Below are positions 41,701 through 56,600 of a stretch of DNA of 64,000 nucleotides, in pieces (position 1 is the stretch's first letter; every line of letters begins with the position of its first letter). This DNA comes from Apostichopus japonicus (lineage: Eukaryota > Echinodermata > Holothuroidea > Aspidochirotida > Stichopodidae). Both the position numbers and the translations under genes were made by a program. Location: contig NC_092577.1 in assembly GCF_037975245.1 (NCBI RefSeq), forward strand, positions 36,696,898-36,760,897, written 5' to 3'. The notes below the pieces were generated by a model. That model did no database searches. It worked only from the letters and a program-made list of their open reading frames with translations, and had not been told where the DNA came from.

Positions 41701-44700
41701 TTAGTTATCTTGTCTATAACCCATTAGTAACATCTCGTAAAATTCCTTGTCAGTCTTTCCTTCTATGAAATAAACGAATGCATAAATAATAATTGTGAGA
41801 ATTCTTTCCAGTTCTTCCACATGGTAGCCTAACACCACACAAAGTCAATGGGGAAATCTAGCCTTACCATCTGTTTACTGTAGCTGAAATTGTGACGCAG
41901 TTATAAGATATCCATGGAATACTTTTGTTATTGCTGTTATCTTCGACCACATGGTAGCCTATCACCACACTTAGTCAATGGGAAAATCTTGCCCAACCAT
42001 CGGTTTGCCAAGAAAAAAAAAAAAAAAATCAGTTTGCGTAGGATTCTGGTAATAAATTAGGAACCGGGTAGTATCGCGTCGGGTGGGTGCTCGGAAACTC
42101 TGTGCAAACACTGTACACAACATATGCCTCATTTTTGAAACGTGAATGTACCTTTGGAATGATTGCTAAGCAAAATGAATGTTTTCTTAGAAATATTTTA
42201 TTCCTCTGTGAATAAGTGAGTTAAATATTATTTCAAATAAAAACAATGTTTTTGCTGAATTACTGTGATGACATCATTCACCCTTCAAAAAATAGCACTA
42301 AATTGAAATAGTTCTGTTCATATCTTTGTAATACAGAATGCTATGAGGATAAAGTTTTGACCTGAAGAAGCAGTTCTGTTATTTAAAAACAAGTTCAGCT
42401 ACCGGAACAAGATCGTCAACCATATCCTCTCAACATTCCTGTTAGGCTCTTCAACCACATCCTCTCCACATTCCTGTTAATCTTCAACCATGACCTCTCA
42501 ACATGCCAAGCCTAATTCATCACTGAGCCATAAAAACCTTTTTCTGGGTATATTAGGATCAAGAGAATGCAAGTTAATGAACTCATCAATTTATTGTGGC
42601 AATAGTAATGTAAAACACTGTGGTGTACACACTTCCTTTCTACACAGGTCTCTCATAATCAACTGTTTTTTATACAGCACACTATGCTACATTAATAGCA
42701 CTGAAGATCTCTACAAGAATTTGCAACCAATATCCAAGGTTGTTGATACTGCTGGTGAAAGTGTCATTATTTAGCCTAACCACACTGTCACTGATCACTA
42801 CTTTACCTTATATATGCATGGATATCACCCCTCACCATACCTCCCCCTCCCTCCCTACCTACCTCCCTCCCTCCCTATCTCCCACCCTCCTTCCCTCCCT
42901 CCCTTCCTCCCTCCTACCTCCTCCTCCCTGAGTCAGCATTGAATAGATCTGTTGAAATTGTAAAATGTACCACAGTAGGCTAGATCTATGTATTTTAGTT
43001 GAACTCAACATTATTTTATATTTAACAGCCCTATTCAGTAAAGTGTCTACATGATCTAGTTTGTTTCTGTATGTACCTACATGACTCTATAGTCTTCGTC
43101 TTCTTCGTCTTCGTTACGGTGACACATCCGCAAAAAGGGACAATATCTCACCACACACACGTCAAGAGAGTAATTAGTTAAATCTGACCCGAGTACTGAT
43201 ATGTTTCAGGACACACAGAACCACTGGAACTACTAATGAGGTCTGAAGGCAGGCTATTCCAATCCCTAATTGTATTTGGAAGAAAACTATACTTTTAGCA
43301 ATTGGTACTGGCATACAATTGGCAGAAATGCATATCGTGCATGTTCCGACTCCTACGCTGAGGCTTTCTTAGGCAGTCAATAGGGATCTGAGCCTGACCA
43401 TAGATGCCCTTAGCAAATAAGATGATTCTACTTTGCCTGCGCCTCTCTGCCAAGGGCACCAGGTTTAGGTCCCGTAAAAGAGATGAGACAGAGCCAGGCT
43501 CTCTTGAATAATCTGAAGCGATGAAACGGGCTGCACGCCTCTGAATGTTTTCCAGGTTGTGCTGCAAGAAAGCTTGGTGGGGATCCCAGATAGAACTGGC
43601 ATATTCCAATACTGGCAGGAGGAGACCTTTATACGCAGCCAATTTTGCATCCTTCGAACAAGGGGATAAGTTTCTACGAAGAACTCCCAATATCCTATTG
43701 CCTTTGTTACACACATTTTGAATATGCTTTCCCCAGTTGAGATCTGAAGTGATATGAATACCCAGATATTTAACACAATCAACCTTAGCCAAGTGAACCC
43801 CATTGAGCATGTAATTGAAAATCACAGGTTTCCTCTTTCTAGTAATGGTCATAATGTTACATTTCACCGGCTGGAAACTCATGCCCTAATCTTTAGCCCA
43901 TTGTCCTAGTATATTTATATCTTCCTGAAGTTGATGACCATCACTGACATCATCGATAACCCGATAACAGACACAGTCATCAGCAAACAGTCGGACACCA
44001 GAAGAAACAGCATTACCAATATCATTTATATAGGCCAGGAAGAGAATGGGTCCCAAAACTGACCCTTGCAGAACACCGGAAGTAACCTTAGAAGGATTAG
44101 ACCTAGACCCATTGACAACAACCGACTGCTCTCTATTACTCAGAAAAGCATCCACCCAGCAGAGAACCTGATGTGAAACACCCATAGTGTACAGTTTAGA
44201 TTTCAATAATTTGTGAGGAACAGTGTCAAAAGCCTTCTCAAAATCAAGGATGAAGACATCCACTTGCTTTGTTTGGTCAAGGGAGGACGCCCATTCGTTG
44301 ATGACAGAAACGAGCTGGGTCTCGCAGCTATGGTATTTCCTGAATGCATGCTGTTTAGCAGTCAAGATGTTATTATTCTGGAAATGCTCCATGATATTAG
44401 AACTGATTATGTGCTCCAAGAGCTTGCAGCAGATACTGGTAAGGGAAACAGGGCGATAATTACTTGGCGAGGATACATCATAGACTGTCAAAGAAATTAT
44501 TTATCATCAAAATCATTTGTTTGTAACAAACAATGACAATGACAATGAAACTGTTTATTTCCAACACAAAAGATAAGTACATTTTCAACAAGAGTTCAAT
44601 ACATATAATCAAATAATCATGGTATTAAATATAATTCAATGAAAACTACCAAAGATCTAATGTGTGGAAAAGGAGAAAAACTGAAGTGCAATACTTATGA

Positions 44701-47648
44701 ATCGTTTCCTCCAAATATGTGTTGAAAAGTATAGACAAAAGAATTAGTCAAGACAGGTTAACATACATAAGGTTACAAAAATAACAGAAAATTGAGGAAA
44801 AAAAGAAAAGATTGAGAGAAAAAAGAAAAGATTGGGCATTTATACATATTTTACATTAATGGAGATAATCAATTTGAAATAGCAGTAGATAACAACATTT
44901 GTTTGTACATTTTCTTAAATAAAACTTACTTTGTCACATCATAGCTTTCATATTGTAAAATTGAAAGTCACAATGACAGTAAAAAGATGTGTCCTTCTTT
45001 GCTGGTAATGCCACAGTTTAGTATTTTTGCTTTCCTAATATTTCTGTACATATACAGTAGACTATGACTTAACATTGAAACAGAACTTGACACATTCAAT
45101 GATTTTATAGCAAACACCAGTGAAGACTAACAGTACACTGTATGTGCGTGACTGTAATATTTATAGTTTTCCTAACCACCATGAGATTCTTTGAAGTACT
45201 GTACATATAGGTGTATTATACTAGTGTACATAAATTCCATTTATGACTAGAACTTAAAATGTCATTCAAAGTACAGTGTGATAGTACTGTGTAGGGATTA
45301 TTGTGTCAAGTACAGTGTGGTACTGTACTGCAGGAAATTATGAGTTCACTTTATCCAGTATCACAAAATGCTATACAATAGACAACATTTATAGTACTTA
45401 GCTTATTTATACATAAATCATGATGTTCTAAAGGGTCACATAATCACATTCATAGGCTTAGGAGCCCAATTTGATTTGGGGGGACTGTAATGACTTGCCC
45501 GACTTGACCCAATCACGGACGTTAAATATGTGAAAAAAAGGGAAATACTGTAAAGTCAGCCTTTAGGAAAACTACTGTATTTCAGACATTTCTGAAACAT
45601 TCCTTAGACATCAGGTGACCATGTGACGTCATTGTTGGTATACTGCAAACACAACAATGCTTTGTCCATTAGTTAGTGTGTAAAGTTGTATCTAGTCGAA
45701 CACGAAGGAGCTGGAAATAATATCAAAGATATTACTCATCTTTCCCCTGAAATGCCACAATTCTGTGTAGATGGAGGTTGTAGTAATACCTCAGCCAACA
45801 AAAGCATTAGATATGTTAGCTTTCTGAGTGGAAGAACTGACGAAAACGTTGTAGACTTTGGATAAAGTTTGTGAGATGCACACGGAAAGATTTTACAGCA
45901 CCTGGAGTGTCTAATGCAGAAAACGTGAGAGTATGCTCAGTGCATTTCAATGAGAGCGATTGGGACCCTGAATATTTGCTACACACTTCTTAGTGGCCCT
46001 GGGTATTCTTACATGTAACATTACAGTATATCACGCAATTGACCAAAGTTATTTACTATTTGAGATGACCGTATACAGTATGAGCATACACCATGCCTAG
46101 AGGGTAGCACTGTTAGTACAATGAGTAACAACTCCTGCCCTTGTTGGCTCACATCAAGGGGAAGTAATCATGTTAGGATTCATTGCATTTGTTGTTTTCC
46201 AGTATTGTGAGTTTGTGACACATGTTTAGTATTGTTCATTGTGTTTGTTCCAGCATCTGCAAGGTCCATGGAGTAGAATACAACAGTACTATAGCGATCG
46301 GACGTTGGATTATTTTGTTAGTGACTGTCTTTAGTGATTGTGTACATATTGGAATATTAGTGGTCAAGGCATGTTTCAACTATAGGCCAAACTCTATGGA
46401 ATAACACAGAGTCACGGTAGTATTTCGCCCAGGATCAAACAAGAAATGTGGATTCAGAGTTTACTGCCAGGATACTTTTACTGTGTTTGTACTTTGGATA
46501 TTAAAATGAGTGAGTACTCTGTTCAGCTGAAGCTTAGTCACGTATCCTACCTTGGTCTATTCTGGCCCGCGTCTCCACGTAGTTGTTCGTTTATGTTAAA
46601 AAAAAAATTGTTGATAGTAACATTAACCATTTTCCTGTGACATTTCATGCACAAGGCAACTTTTAGGTCTATTTTTCTGTTCATTTTGCAGTATCTTGCA
46701 ATCAAGTTGTATCAAGGAATTCAACAAGCTGCTTGCCTGGTTTACAGTATACATTGTACTGTACATACCTATTAATGCTCTGCTATATAAACGATGCCTC
46801 CATTTGAGTGGCAAATTTGCAAAGAAAATAACCAACCTACTTATTTGTCTTCATGTGTTTTCTTTTAAGGTTAATAGCTTTTCAAATGTTCAAAACTGGA
46901 AGTCAAATACAGTTCAATTGTTTGCTATCTGTGTATAAAAATACCTAGGTCTGCGTTTGATTTTCGTGGTACACCAATAATGACATCACATGGTGACCAG
47001 AGGCTCCTTACGGTCAATGTCTGTTTTCAGACATTCCAACGCCGGTACATATGATCACGTGACTACCCAAAATGTCAATTTGCGAGTCGGTTTTCGGTAC
47101 AGCGATGGACATCTCAGGTTTAGCTAAAGATTACAAGGTATCACGTTTCATTACTGTCTGCATTTTGTAGCGACACAAACAAAACGTCACTTGCAAGCAA
47201 CGGAAAGTTAACTTTTTCACAGCGCAGCACGCGGTTTGGGGCAAGTCTTCAATGTACTTGGTATACTGAGTGATAGTCTGCAGTCTGTACAATGAAACAT
47301 TTCAATTCACTAACTTAGGGTCTACAACTTAGACTAACACTTTGAGCAAAATGGAAGTGAAGTTATAGGCCTCCATGGCTGATTGTGAACATTTGTCTAC
47401 TTTGTTACGTCTAACTATAACTAGCTAGTTCTAGGCCTAAAACATTGGTTAATCATACCTTCCACACATTACCTGGGCCTAGACCAAACCTAGCATAAGT
47501 TTACTGTTGTTACTGTTACTGTTAGGCTATAACCTTAGTGTACCCACCGATGATGCTCGTTCCTCTGTAGCAGGGGCACCGTGTCATTATTTGCCATAAC
47601 ATTGTCACCCATGTCTCTCTGTATAACACCGTCTTTATTTGTAGACAT
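29728..47648 (-). CDS. SLC2A8-like: SLC2A8/Tret1-like facilitative sugar transporter, nine coding exons Confidence 0.9.
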
Positions 47649-50600
47649 GATTTTAACAAAAACCGAAGTAATGATCGGTACTCTACACCAAAGCAATATT
47701 GTTCCGATTGAAAAGCAATGCCCGTCAAGACCTAGTCGAGTAATCTCCTTCCGCAGTCGGCTGGTAGACCTTTTGCTCACGGGCCGCGTGATCGTTGTTT
47801 ACAGTTGTTACTTAGATTTGTCGTATGCGTAGAAATTAACCTACTTCAATTTCTATGGTCGAATGTCAAGAGGCACGCGATTTTTTTCTCGTGTACTGCG
47901 AGGGGAAACATGAATTATTCATGACTTACAGAAGTATAACAGCCAATCCTCACGTGACAGTATTTCTCACGAGAACCGTTTTCTAGGGTGTGAAGACTCG
48001 CGCAAAAGAAGCGTCTAATGCCGGTAACCTGACTGAATGAGGTGTAACAGAAGTGTTAGACACCACCATCGATCCCAGAAAATACACACAGTTTGCTACC
48101 ATCGGTAGACACTAGTGTACAGTCAGTACATACAGCTGCGGTCAATACCCACAGCACAGTGCACAAACGGTACAGCGATGGACATCTCAGGTTTTGCTAA
48201 AGATAACAAGGTATCACGTTTCATTACTGTCTGCATTTTGTAGCGACACGAACAAAACGTCACTTGCAAGCAATAGAAAGTTAACTTTTTCGGATGGCCG
48301 CACACGGTTTGGGGCGAGTTTTCAATGCCTTTAATATATCGTGGTGAATTTGACATATAAAGTACAGAGCTATGTAAGTGCTTTCTTGCATCACACTTTG
48401 GGCATAATTATATTTGCTGGTAGTTTCAGTGTACTGTTGACCCTTTTACCATTGATGGTATTATTACCCTGATTATTGCCCTTATTGCTGACTGCACGTA
48501 AATGCTACCAGGACTTTTGCACCGTATCCTAGGCAACAGTAGAACAGGAGTGTGAAAGGATTACTGATTATTTTGGGTATATAATAACATGTTAAAAATA
48601 ACATGTAATATACTAACATGTAAATGTAAAACCTAATCCACAAAAGTTATAACTACAGGAATATCACATGTATTTTGACCACGGTTTATGTTAAAGTCCC
48701 AATACACCCGAAAAAAAACTTCCGAAGTAGATTTGATATTTCGTATTCTAAATGCCCTCTGACCAGGTGGATTGAATGGAGAAAAGCTGTCGCGATCAAA
48801 GAAAGTATTTTATTTTCTGTTGCCCTTATAGCGCGAGCAATTTACCGTCAAATCACTGTGGACCGCCTAAAAAACCTGATTGGTGGTCGCACGCGTGGTA
48901 CGTATGGTACGTATATGGGATATTTTTTACGACGTTTTTATAGAATATGTTCACGATTTGATTGCTCTTTTAATGGAATATCTTCCTCGTTCCTCGCTTT
49001 TAACATTTTATCAGCTGTTTTCATCGTTTTGACTCTTACTTTTGGATAATTTTATGGACTAGTTCTAACGTAACTGTGAATACCTACGGTGCGTCAGCCT
49101 AACAGCCCTCCACTGCTATATAGTATAGCCTAGTCTCCTAAGAACAGTGCACGGCAATTCATTTACAGTACGGCAGTACCCAACGCATTGAATATCGATC
49201 TGTTATTGTTGGAGACCTAATCCAGCGACATACAATGGATCCAGCACCCGAACAACTCACTGACACTATTATTCAGAGTCAATCAGCCACAGCGAATTGC
49301 TCGCCACAGTGCCAACATCCAGATAATGATCCGGAAAAAGATGTCGTCTGTGCGTTTTGTCAAATAGGATATCATCTCCAATGCGCTGGTCTAAGGAAAC
49401 AGCCACCTAAATCGAAAGTATGGATCTGCCAACCATGCCGTAAACTACCAAAGCTCCTACAAGACACCATTGAAAGACTGAATAACGCTCTTAAGGAGAT
49501 CGAAGAACTGAAAACTCTGAATCGACATGAAAGAAAAAAACACGATCTACAGGAAATACCTGAATCTCGCCAAGGATTGGAAGAGACATTGGAAGAATCA
49601 TATTCAAGCATCGTTCAGAAACAACCACAGCAAGAGCAAAGGCATAATTTACTGATAGGAGATTCAATTTTAAGAGATTTCAACAATGGAACCTTCGAAA
49701 ACACAACTGTGCGATGCATTCGCGGAGCGTCTGTCGAATCAATACGTATGGACTTAACTGATGAGATTGACCTCGAGAAAATCCAGAACCTGATTATTCA
49801 TGTGGGGACGAATGATGTTTCGAGCGGGAGTGACGTTACAGAAATTCTTGAAAAATTTGAGGACATGATTACAACTCTTCAGGTAGCCACTCCAAAAACG
49901 GAGAACGGTCCCTTCATCACCGTGTCTGGGCCATGCCCGAGACTTGATGCCTATTCGCCTGAAATCGAGGAACTTGACAACAAACTGAACGAGCTGATGC
50001 TGAAACTAGACTGTCGATATATTGCAAACAGCTTATCATTCAAGTACGCAGATGGAAGAATAGACCGATCAATGTACTCTGACGACGTTCACTTGAATCG
50101 CAAAGGAGCTGAAAGACTTGCAGAGCGCCTCACAGCAATCCCCTCGATATACCGTCAAACTCTAGTCAACAAAGCCACTCCTGAAATTCAAATCCACAGC
50201 AATCCCCAACCATCGAAATACAGGAGCCCTCGTGTAAAGTATCCTCGCCGCAATCATGTAGGACCTGATCGCAATCCCCATCCACGCCTGAATGCCAGGA
50301 GTTACCAACCGCCCAACTTCCGTCGCCCAACAACTAGACATGAACCAATGATGCCACTCATTCGCCAACGCCCACCATACCACTACCAGAACCATTACCG
50401 AGACAAAACCAGCTATAATGATCAAGACCAACATCATACGCCATCAGCACGACGCGGTTGCTACAATTGTGGAGAGCATAACCACAACATGCGAACTTGC
50501 CGTCACCAACAACCGTTACAGTGCCGAGTTTGCTCGCGATATGGTCACAAGGAACGATATTGTTATTTTCGATAGGATCTTGGCCAAGATGGTAGTGCCG

Positions 50601-53600
50601 TAAGTACTGTGAAACAAAAGTATATGGTGGAAAGTATCGACTATTTGAAATACCACAGGTCCAATGATTTTATAACTTTGAACTCTCCCGCTTCTAACAT
50701 TTTAAACGATGTATTTTGCATTTTAAGTGGTAATTTTAATGTTCCTAAGTTATTTGATTTGAATAATTTTAATTCTGATCATAATATACCCTCGCAGAAC
50801 ATATCTGCGTCGGGCGAAATAACTCAATCTGGCCGAAATTTGAATACATCCACTCCCCATTCCGAGAGAATCTATTCACCAAACCCCCATGAGAAAAAAA
50901 CGCGAAGGTCCAATATTCTCCAGATTGGATTTTTGAATATATGCCATCTACTCCCAAAGGTTGATCAGTTGCAGGCTCTCATGAACAACCAAGAAACAAA
51001 GATTAATGTGTTTGCCTTAAATGAAACATTTTTAACTGATTCAATCCAAGATTATGAATTAGCTATATCAGGCTATAATATTATAAGGAAAGACAGAAAA
51101 GGGAATGGAGGTGGCGTGGCTGCCTATATTGAACATGGAAGGCCGTTTCTTAGACATCCTGAGTATGAAGTTGACGTAATTGAAGCAATTTGGATTGAAC
51201 TCATATTACCCCATATTAGAAATGTTCTGCTATGCATCATGTATCGCCCACCAGATTCCAATACGCAATGGTATGAATGTTTTCACGATATGCTTCTAGC
51301 ACCTTTTAAAGATTTTAGTGATATTATAATTGTCGGTGATTTTAATATTAACCTCTTAGATAAAAAGGTGAATAGGAGATGGCAGCTTGAACTTCGAATA
51401 TTTAATCTGACTCAAATGGTAACAGTAGCTACGCGGCAAACTGAGAGTACAATGACTCTAATTGATCATGTTTATACCACAAATGAAAGTCGATTGATGA
51501 ACACAATCGTGCCCCAAATTCGTCTGAGTGATCATTTCCCTATTTTCTTCACTTGGCGACTGAACAATAAAGTAATAAGAAATAAATCACATCGAAGCTT
51601 TAAGTATAGAGCCATAGATCGAATTGATACTGCTGCTTTCAAATCAGATTTGAGAAACATGCTACCAATAGGGCCCCTCCCCCATGAATGTGATGTTGAT
51701 AAATCTTTGTCATGCTGGCATGAGAACTTCATTAATGTTTTGAATTTACATGCTCCCAAGAAAGCAAAAAGGGTCAAACGTGAGAAACAACCGAGGTGGT
51801 TCAATAAAGATATTAACAATGCAATTAAAATGAGGGACCGAACAAAGATCAAGGATCCTACTGCGTATCGATTTTGGCGCAATAAAGTGACTTGTATGAT
51901 ACGTGCAGCCAAACAAAACTATTTCAAAGAAGCTATAGCTGCCAACAAAGGCGATTCCAAAGCCATCTGGAAAGTTCTGAGAGATGCGCAATCGAACAAC
52001 ACTGGAATGGTTATTAACCACAGTCCCAATATCTTAAAAGTGGATGGAAAAATAATAACAGACACGCGTGATATTGTGGAAGCCTTCAATAAGTATTTTA
52101 TTGAAGTGTGTCAAACTTACCTAGTTAACAACCAGCACAACAACTGTGATACTTTCCCTGAGGTTAGGAAGTATGTAAACGCCAAATTACCACAAGGGGA
52201 GACATTTAATATCCCAAGAGTAACTGAACAGTATGTTTTGAAGTATCTGCAGTCGCTTGACCCTAACAAAGCGACCGGTCTCGATGAAATAAGTGCGCAT
52301 GTATTAAAGATAAGTGCAATTGAAATTACTCCCAGTATTACACGAATAATAAATCAAAGCATTGATACTGATGTATTCCCATGTAACTGGAAGGAAGCTA
52401 AGGTTATCCCGAGTTTTAAAACGGAATCCCGCCATGATTTATCGAACTACAGGCCGATTGCAATTTTACCAATTCTCTCAAAAATAATTGAAAAACATGT
52501 CCACCTAGCCCTCAGTAAGCATTTGAATAAGTTTGACCTTTTACGTAATACACAGTCGGGTTTCAGGGAAAAGCATTCATGCGAAACGGCGCTATTGAAG
52601 GTTGTAGATCAGTGGATGGAATCTATTGATAAGGGGTATATTTTGGGAACTGTTTTCTTAGACCTCAGTAAGGCATTCGATTTGGTAAACCACGAGATTA
52701 TGGTAACGAAACTACGTATTTATGGTGTATCGAGTAAAGCGATTAATTGGTTCAAATCCTATTTAGTTAATAGAAGTCAATGCACATACTTAAATGGTGT
52801 TTTATCGAGTTCAAGACGAATTGCATGTGGTGTACCCCAGGGAAGCATTCTTGGTCCACTTCTGTTCTTAATTTATATTAATGATATAGATCTCACTCTG
52901 GAATATTGTTCAGCGGATATGTATGCTGACGACACAACATTTTATGCCAGTGATACATCTACCATTAACTTGAATAACAAATTGCAAAGAGACATGGAAA
53001 AAGTTAGTGCCTGGTGTGACCGAAATAAAATGGCAATCAACACCACTAAAACGAAGGTATTGTTGATGGGATCTGGTCAGAGACTGGCTTCATTACCTGA
53101 CAATGCAAATACTCTTTCTGTGACACTCGGGGGCAAAATTCTCAAGACTGTCAAATATGAAGAACTATTAGGTGTAAAAATTGATAACAATTTATCCTGG
53201 CATATTCAGGTTGACAACGTTTGTAAAACAGTCTCAAATCGCCTTGCCTTACTGAGACGCATACAACCATATATTGATTTAAATACGAAAATTATCTTCT
53301 ATAATGGGTATGTACGACCCATTCTAGATTATTGTAGTATAGTCTGGGGTACGTGTGGAGCAAATGATTTACAAAAGTTGTTACATATACAAAAAGCAGC
53401 AGCGCGTATTATTACGAACTCGGGAAGATATGAAAGCTCGACAGAATTGTTTAAAATGCTAAAGTGGCACCCTGTCGATACGCAAATACGTATACGACGA
53501 TTGATCATGATGTACAAGACCATGAATGGCCTCTCCCCAAATTATCTAACCCAGTTATTCAACTTTACGCACGAAATTCATAATCACAATTTGAGATCCA

Positions 53601-56600
53601 CGACCCAAAGTAACTTATACCTGAAAGATGGTAAAACGGAATATCACAAGCGTAGATTTTCCTTCATAGCTGCCAAAGAATGGAATAGTTTGCCAGCTGA
53701 ATGCAAGCATGCCAAATCTTTACCTATTTTTAAACGTTTAGTCAATGAATTTTTCAAGTCTTAATCATCTCATTACGCTTTTATGTTCTATACTCATTTT
53801 TACAGTTTTGTGATTTACTGTTGTATATTTGTATGTTTAATTGTCTTACTCTTTGTTTATTATTTTATAATATTATTCTTTTTATATTGATTGTATTTTA
53901 GGGCCTCGGGGAAGATTAGCTGTGGCTAACCGAGTCACCCTTTTAAAGGTTAATAATAATAATAATAATAATGTCTGAATGTTCATTACACAAATGTAAA
54001 GGAAATAGTCTACACATGCGGCCCGAGGCAAGATTTTAACGCAGTCCTATACTCGTATGGTCCACCTTTTACAATTCCATGGAGGAAACATCTAAATACA
54101 CTGACCTGTTTATTCATTGTAATGGAAGGATATGACACAATTTCGCAAGCTACATCGTGAAGACCGAGAGAAAGATACTATTCAAGAGAAGGGACCTAAG
54201 ACAGATTAGCCACGAAAGTGAAAGTAGGCCTTACTGTTGTACACATAACAGAGAGATTTGATTGGTGCATGATTTGTTGGGTGGGGCTTGCAAGTTTTGA
54301 TTGAAGTTTGTAGACTTCTGGCGAATTATATTCAGCTCAGCTTTTTTAACAACAGATAACTCAATAAAAATCATGAATATTGATATTAAACTTGCATAGA
54401 ATGATGTCACTTTCACTAAGCTTTTAGTGCAGTAAGCTGAAATGGTTGAAGTTGAAATTTTGCAAATAAGTACTGAGACTTTAAGTTTAAACAAGCAATG
54501 TTACAAAATTAGCGTTTTCTCTGTAAAGGGAAATTTACCATTCCTATACACCTGTTCGGCTTCTTCTTTGATTTTTTCAGATCTTATGGAGGCCTGAAGG
54601 CCTATACTTGAGGAGATCTTATGGAGGCCTATACTTGAGGAGATCTTATGGAGGCCTGAAGGCCTATACTTGAGGAGATCTTATGGAGGCCTGAAAGCCT
54701 ATACTTGAGGAGATCTTATGGAGGCATGAAGGCCTATACTTGAGGAGATCTTATGGAGACCTGAAGGCCTATACTTGAGGAGATCTTATGGAGGCCTGAA
54801 GGCAAGGGCGTAGGAATCGGGGGGCTGGGGGGCGCCAGCCCCCCAGTGAAAAATATGGAGGGGCGGAAGTATCATTCCGCCCCCCCCCCCCGCTTCGCAA
54901 GTCAGAAAACCCCTTTTTCATTTCCAAATGAGAAAAAAATCTCATTTGGAGCACCAAATTGCATGTAAGGCCAGGTGAAAATGCAAAATTATATACAAAA
55001 TGGAGTGGGTGGGTTGAAGTGTGCTATATTGCACCAAATTGCATTTGAGGCCCCCTGGAAATGCAAAAAAAATCCAAAGGGGAGGGGGAACCCCCTCCCC
55101 TTAGACCCCTCCCCCAGGCCGGCCGTCAGTCTTCAGCCCCCCCACTCAAAAGTACCTTCCTACGCCACTGCCTGAAGGCCTATACTTGAGGAGATCTTAT
55201 GGAGGCCTGAAGGCCTATACTTGAGGAGATCTTATGGAGGCCTGAAGGCCTATACTTGAGGAGATCTTATGGAGGCCTGAAGGCCTATACTTGAGGAGAT
55301 CTTATGGAGGCCTGAAGGCCTATACTTGCGGAGATCTTATGGAGGCCTGAAGGCCTATACTTGAGGAGATCTTATGGAGGCCTGAAGGCCTATACTTGAG
55401 GAGATCTTATGAAGGCCTGAAGGCCTATACTTGAGGACTCGGAGATTGTATTATACCTGTGATGAGATATAGACGATGACATTAGAAAACAATTTGGACA
55501 TGTTAAAAAGTCTGAGGTATCTGAGGTGAGGTTAGGAGGTGACAACCAACATTTGTAAGCCCTTGAAATCATTGATGCAACTTTTCAACTGATATACACT
55601 ACTGTACTTTAGTTTATTTCACCATTTATAACTACTACTAAATCAGACATAAAATGTTCTTTTAACTTCATATAAGATACAAAGTATCCAGCACCCATGG
55701 GTAACATAAAAAAAAATATCAGAATGAAAACATTTCATAGTTCCTTGCTGCTGCTCATTGATTTGAGTAACAGGGAACACTCCAAATAATGCTAGCCACG
55801 TCTCATTATAAATATGCATGAACCATTAGAAGCACACATCAGTATGTGTCTGCTATCTACAGTACAAATATCACTAATCCAATTTTGAAGATCAAACATA
55901 TGGTTTCCACATAAGAAACCAAGATTCAACAAACTCTGTCCTCAGTGAAGTTAAAAAGCGAAAAAGAGCATGAAGGCTTCAACAGCAGCACTGGCACTTA
56001 AAATATGTTTTGAATGGTTATAGCCGGTTATTGTTATTTTGCAAAGATTGTTCTTTACTATGACTTTCAAATGAATATGTTTAGAGACTACAAAAGGGAA
56101 AGAGAGGGACACAGTTCAAACCAGAACTGAAGTTCATTCAAGCTTCACTTTGTGATTTATCTTGATAAAAGACACTGTAAATTCATCAATTAAAGTAAAT
56201 TTTGCTTAATCCACACCCCAGAAGACTATGCCCAAAATTTTATGCAAACAATCTGTTACTGCTATTAATGCTTCACAATACTTAGCTAGTATAAATACAT
56301 GACACAAGAGAAAGCACTATTAATTAGAAAATGCACTATTAATTAGAAAATGCACTATTAATTAGAGAGTGCACTATTAATTAGAGAGTGCACTAGTAAT
56401 TAGAGAGTGCACTATTAATTAGAGAATGCAATATAAATTAGAGAATGCACTATTAATAAGAGAGTGCACTATTATTTAGAGAGTGCACTATTAATTAGAT
56501 AATGCACTATTAATTAGAGAATGCACTATTAATAAGAGACTGCACTATTAATTAGAGAATGCACTATTAATTAGAGAATGCACTATTAATTAGAGAATGT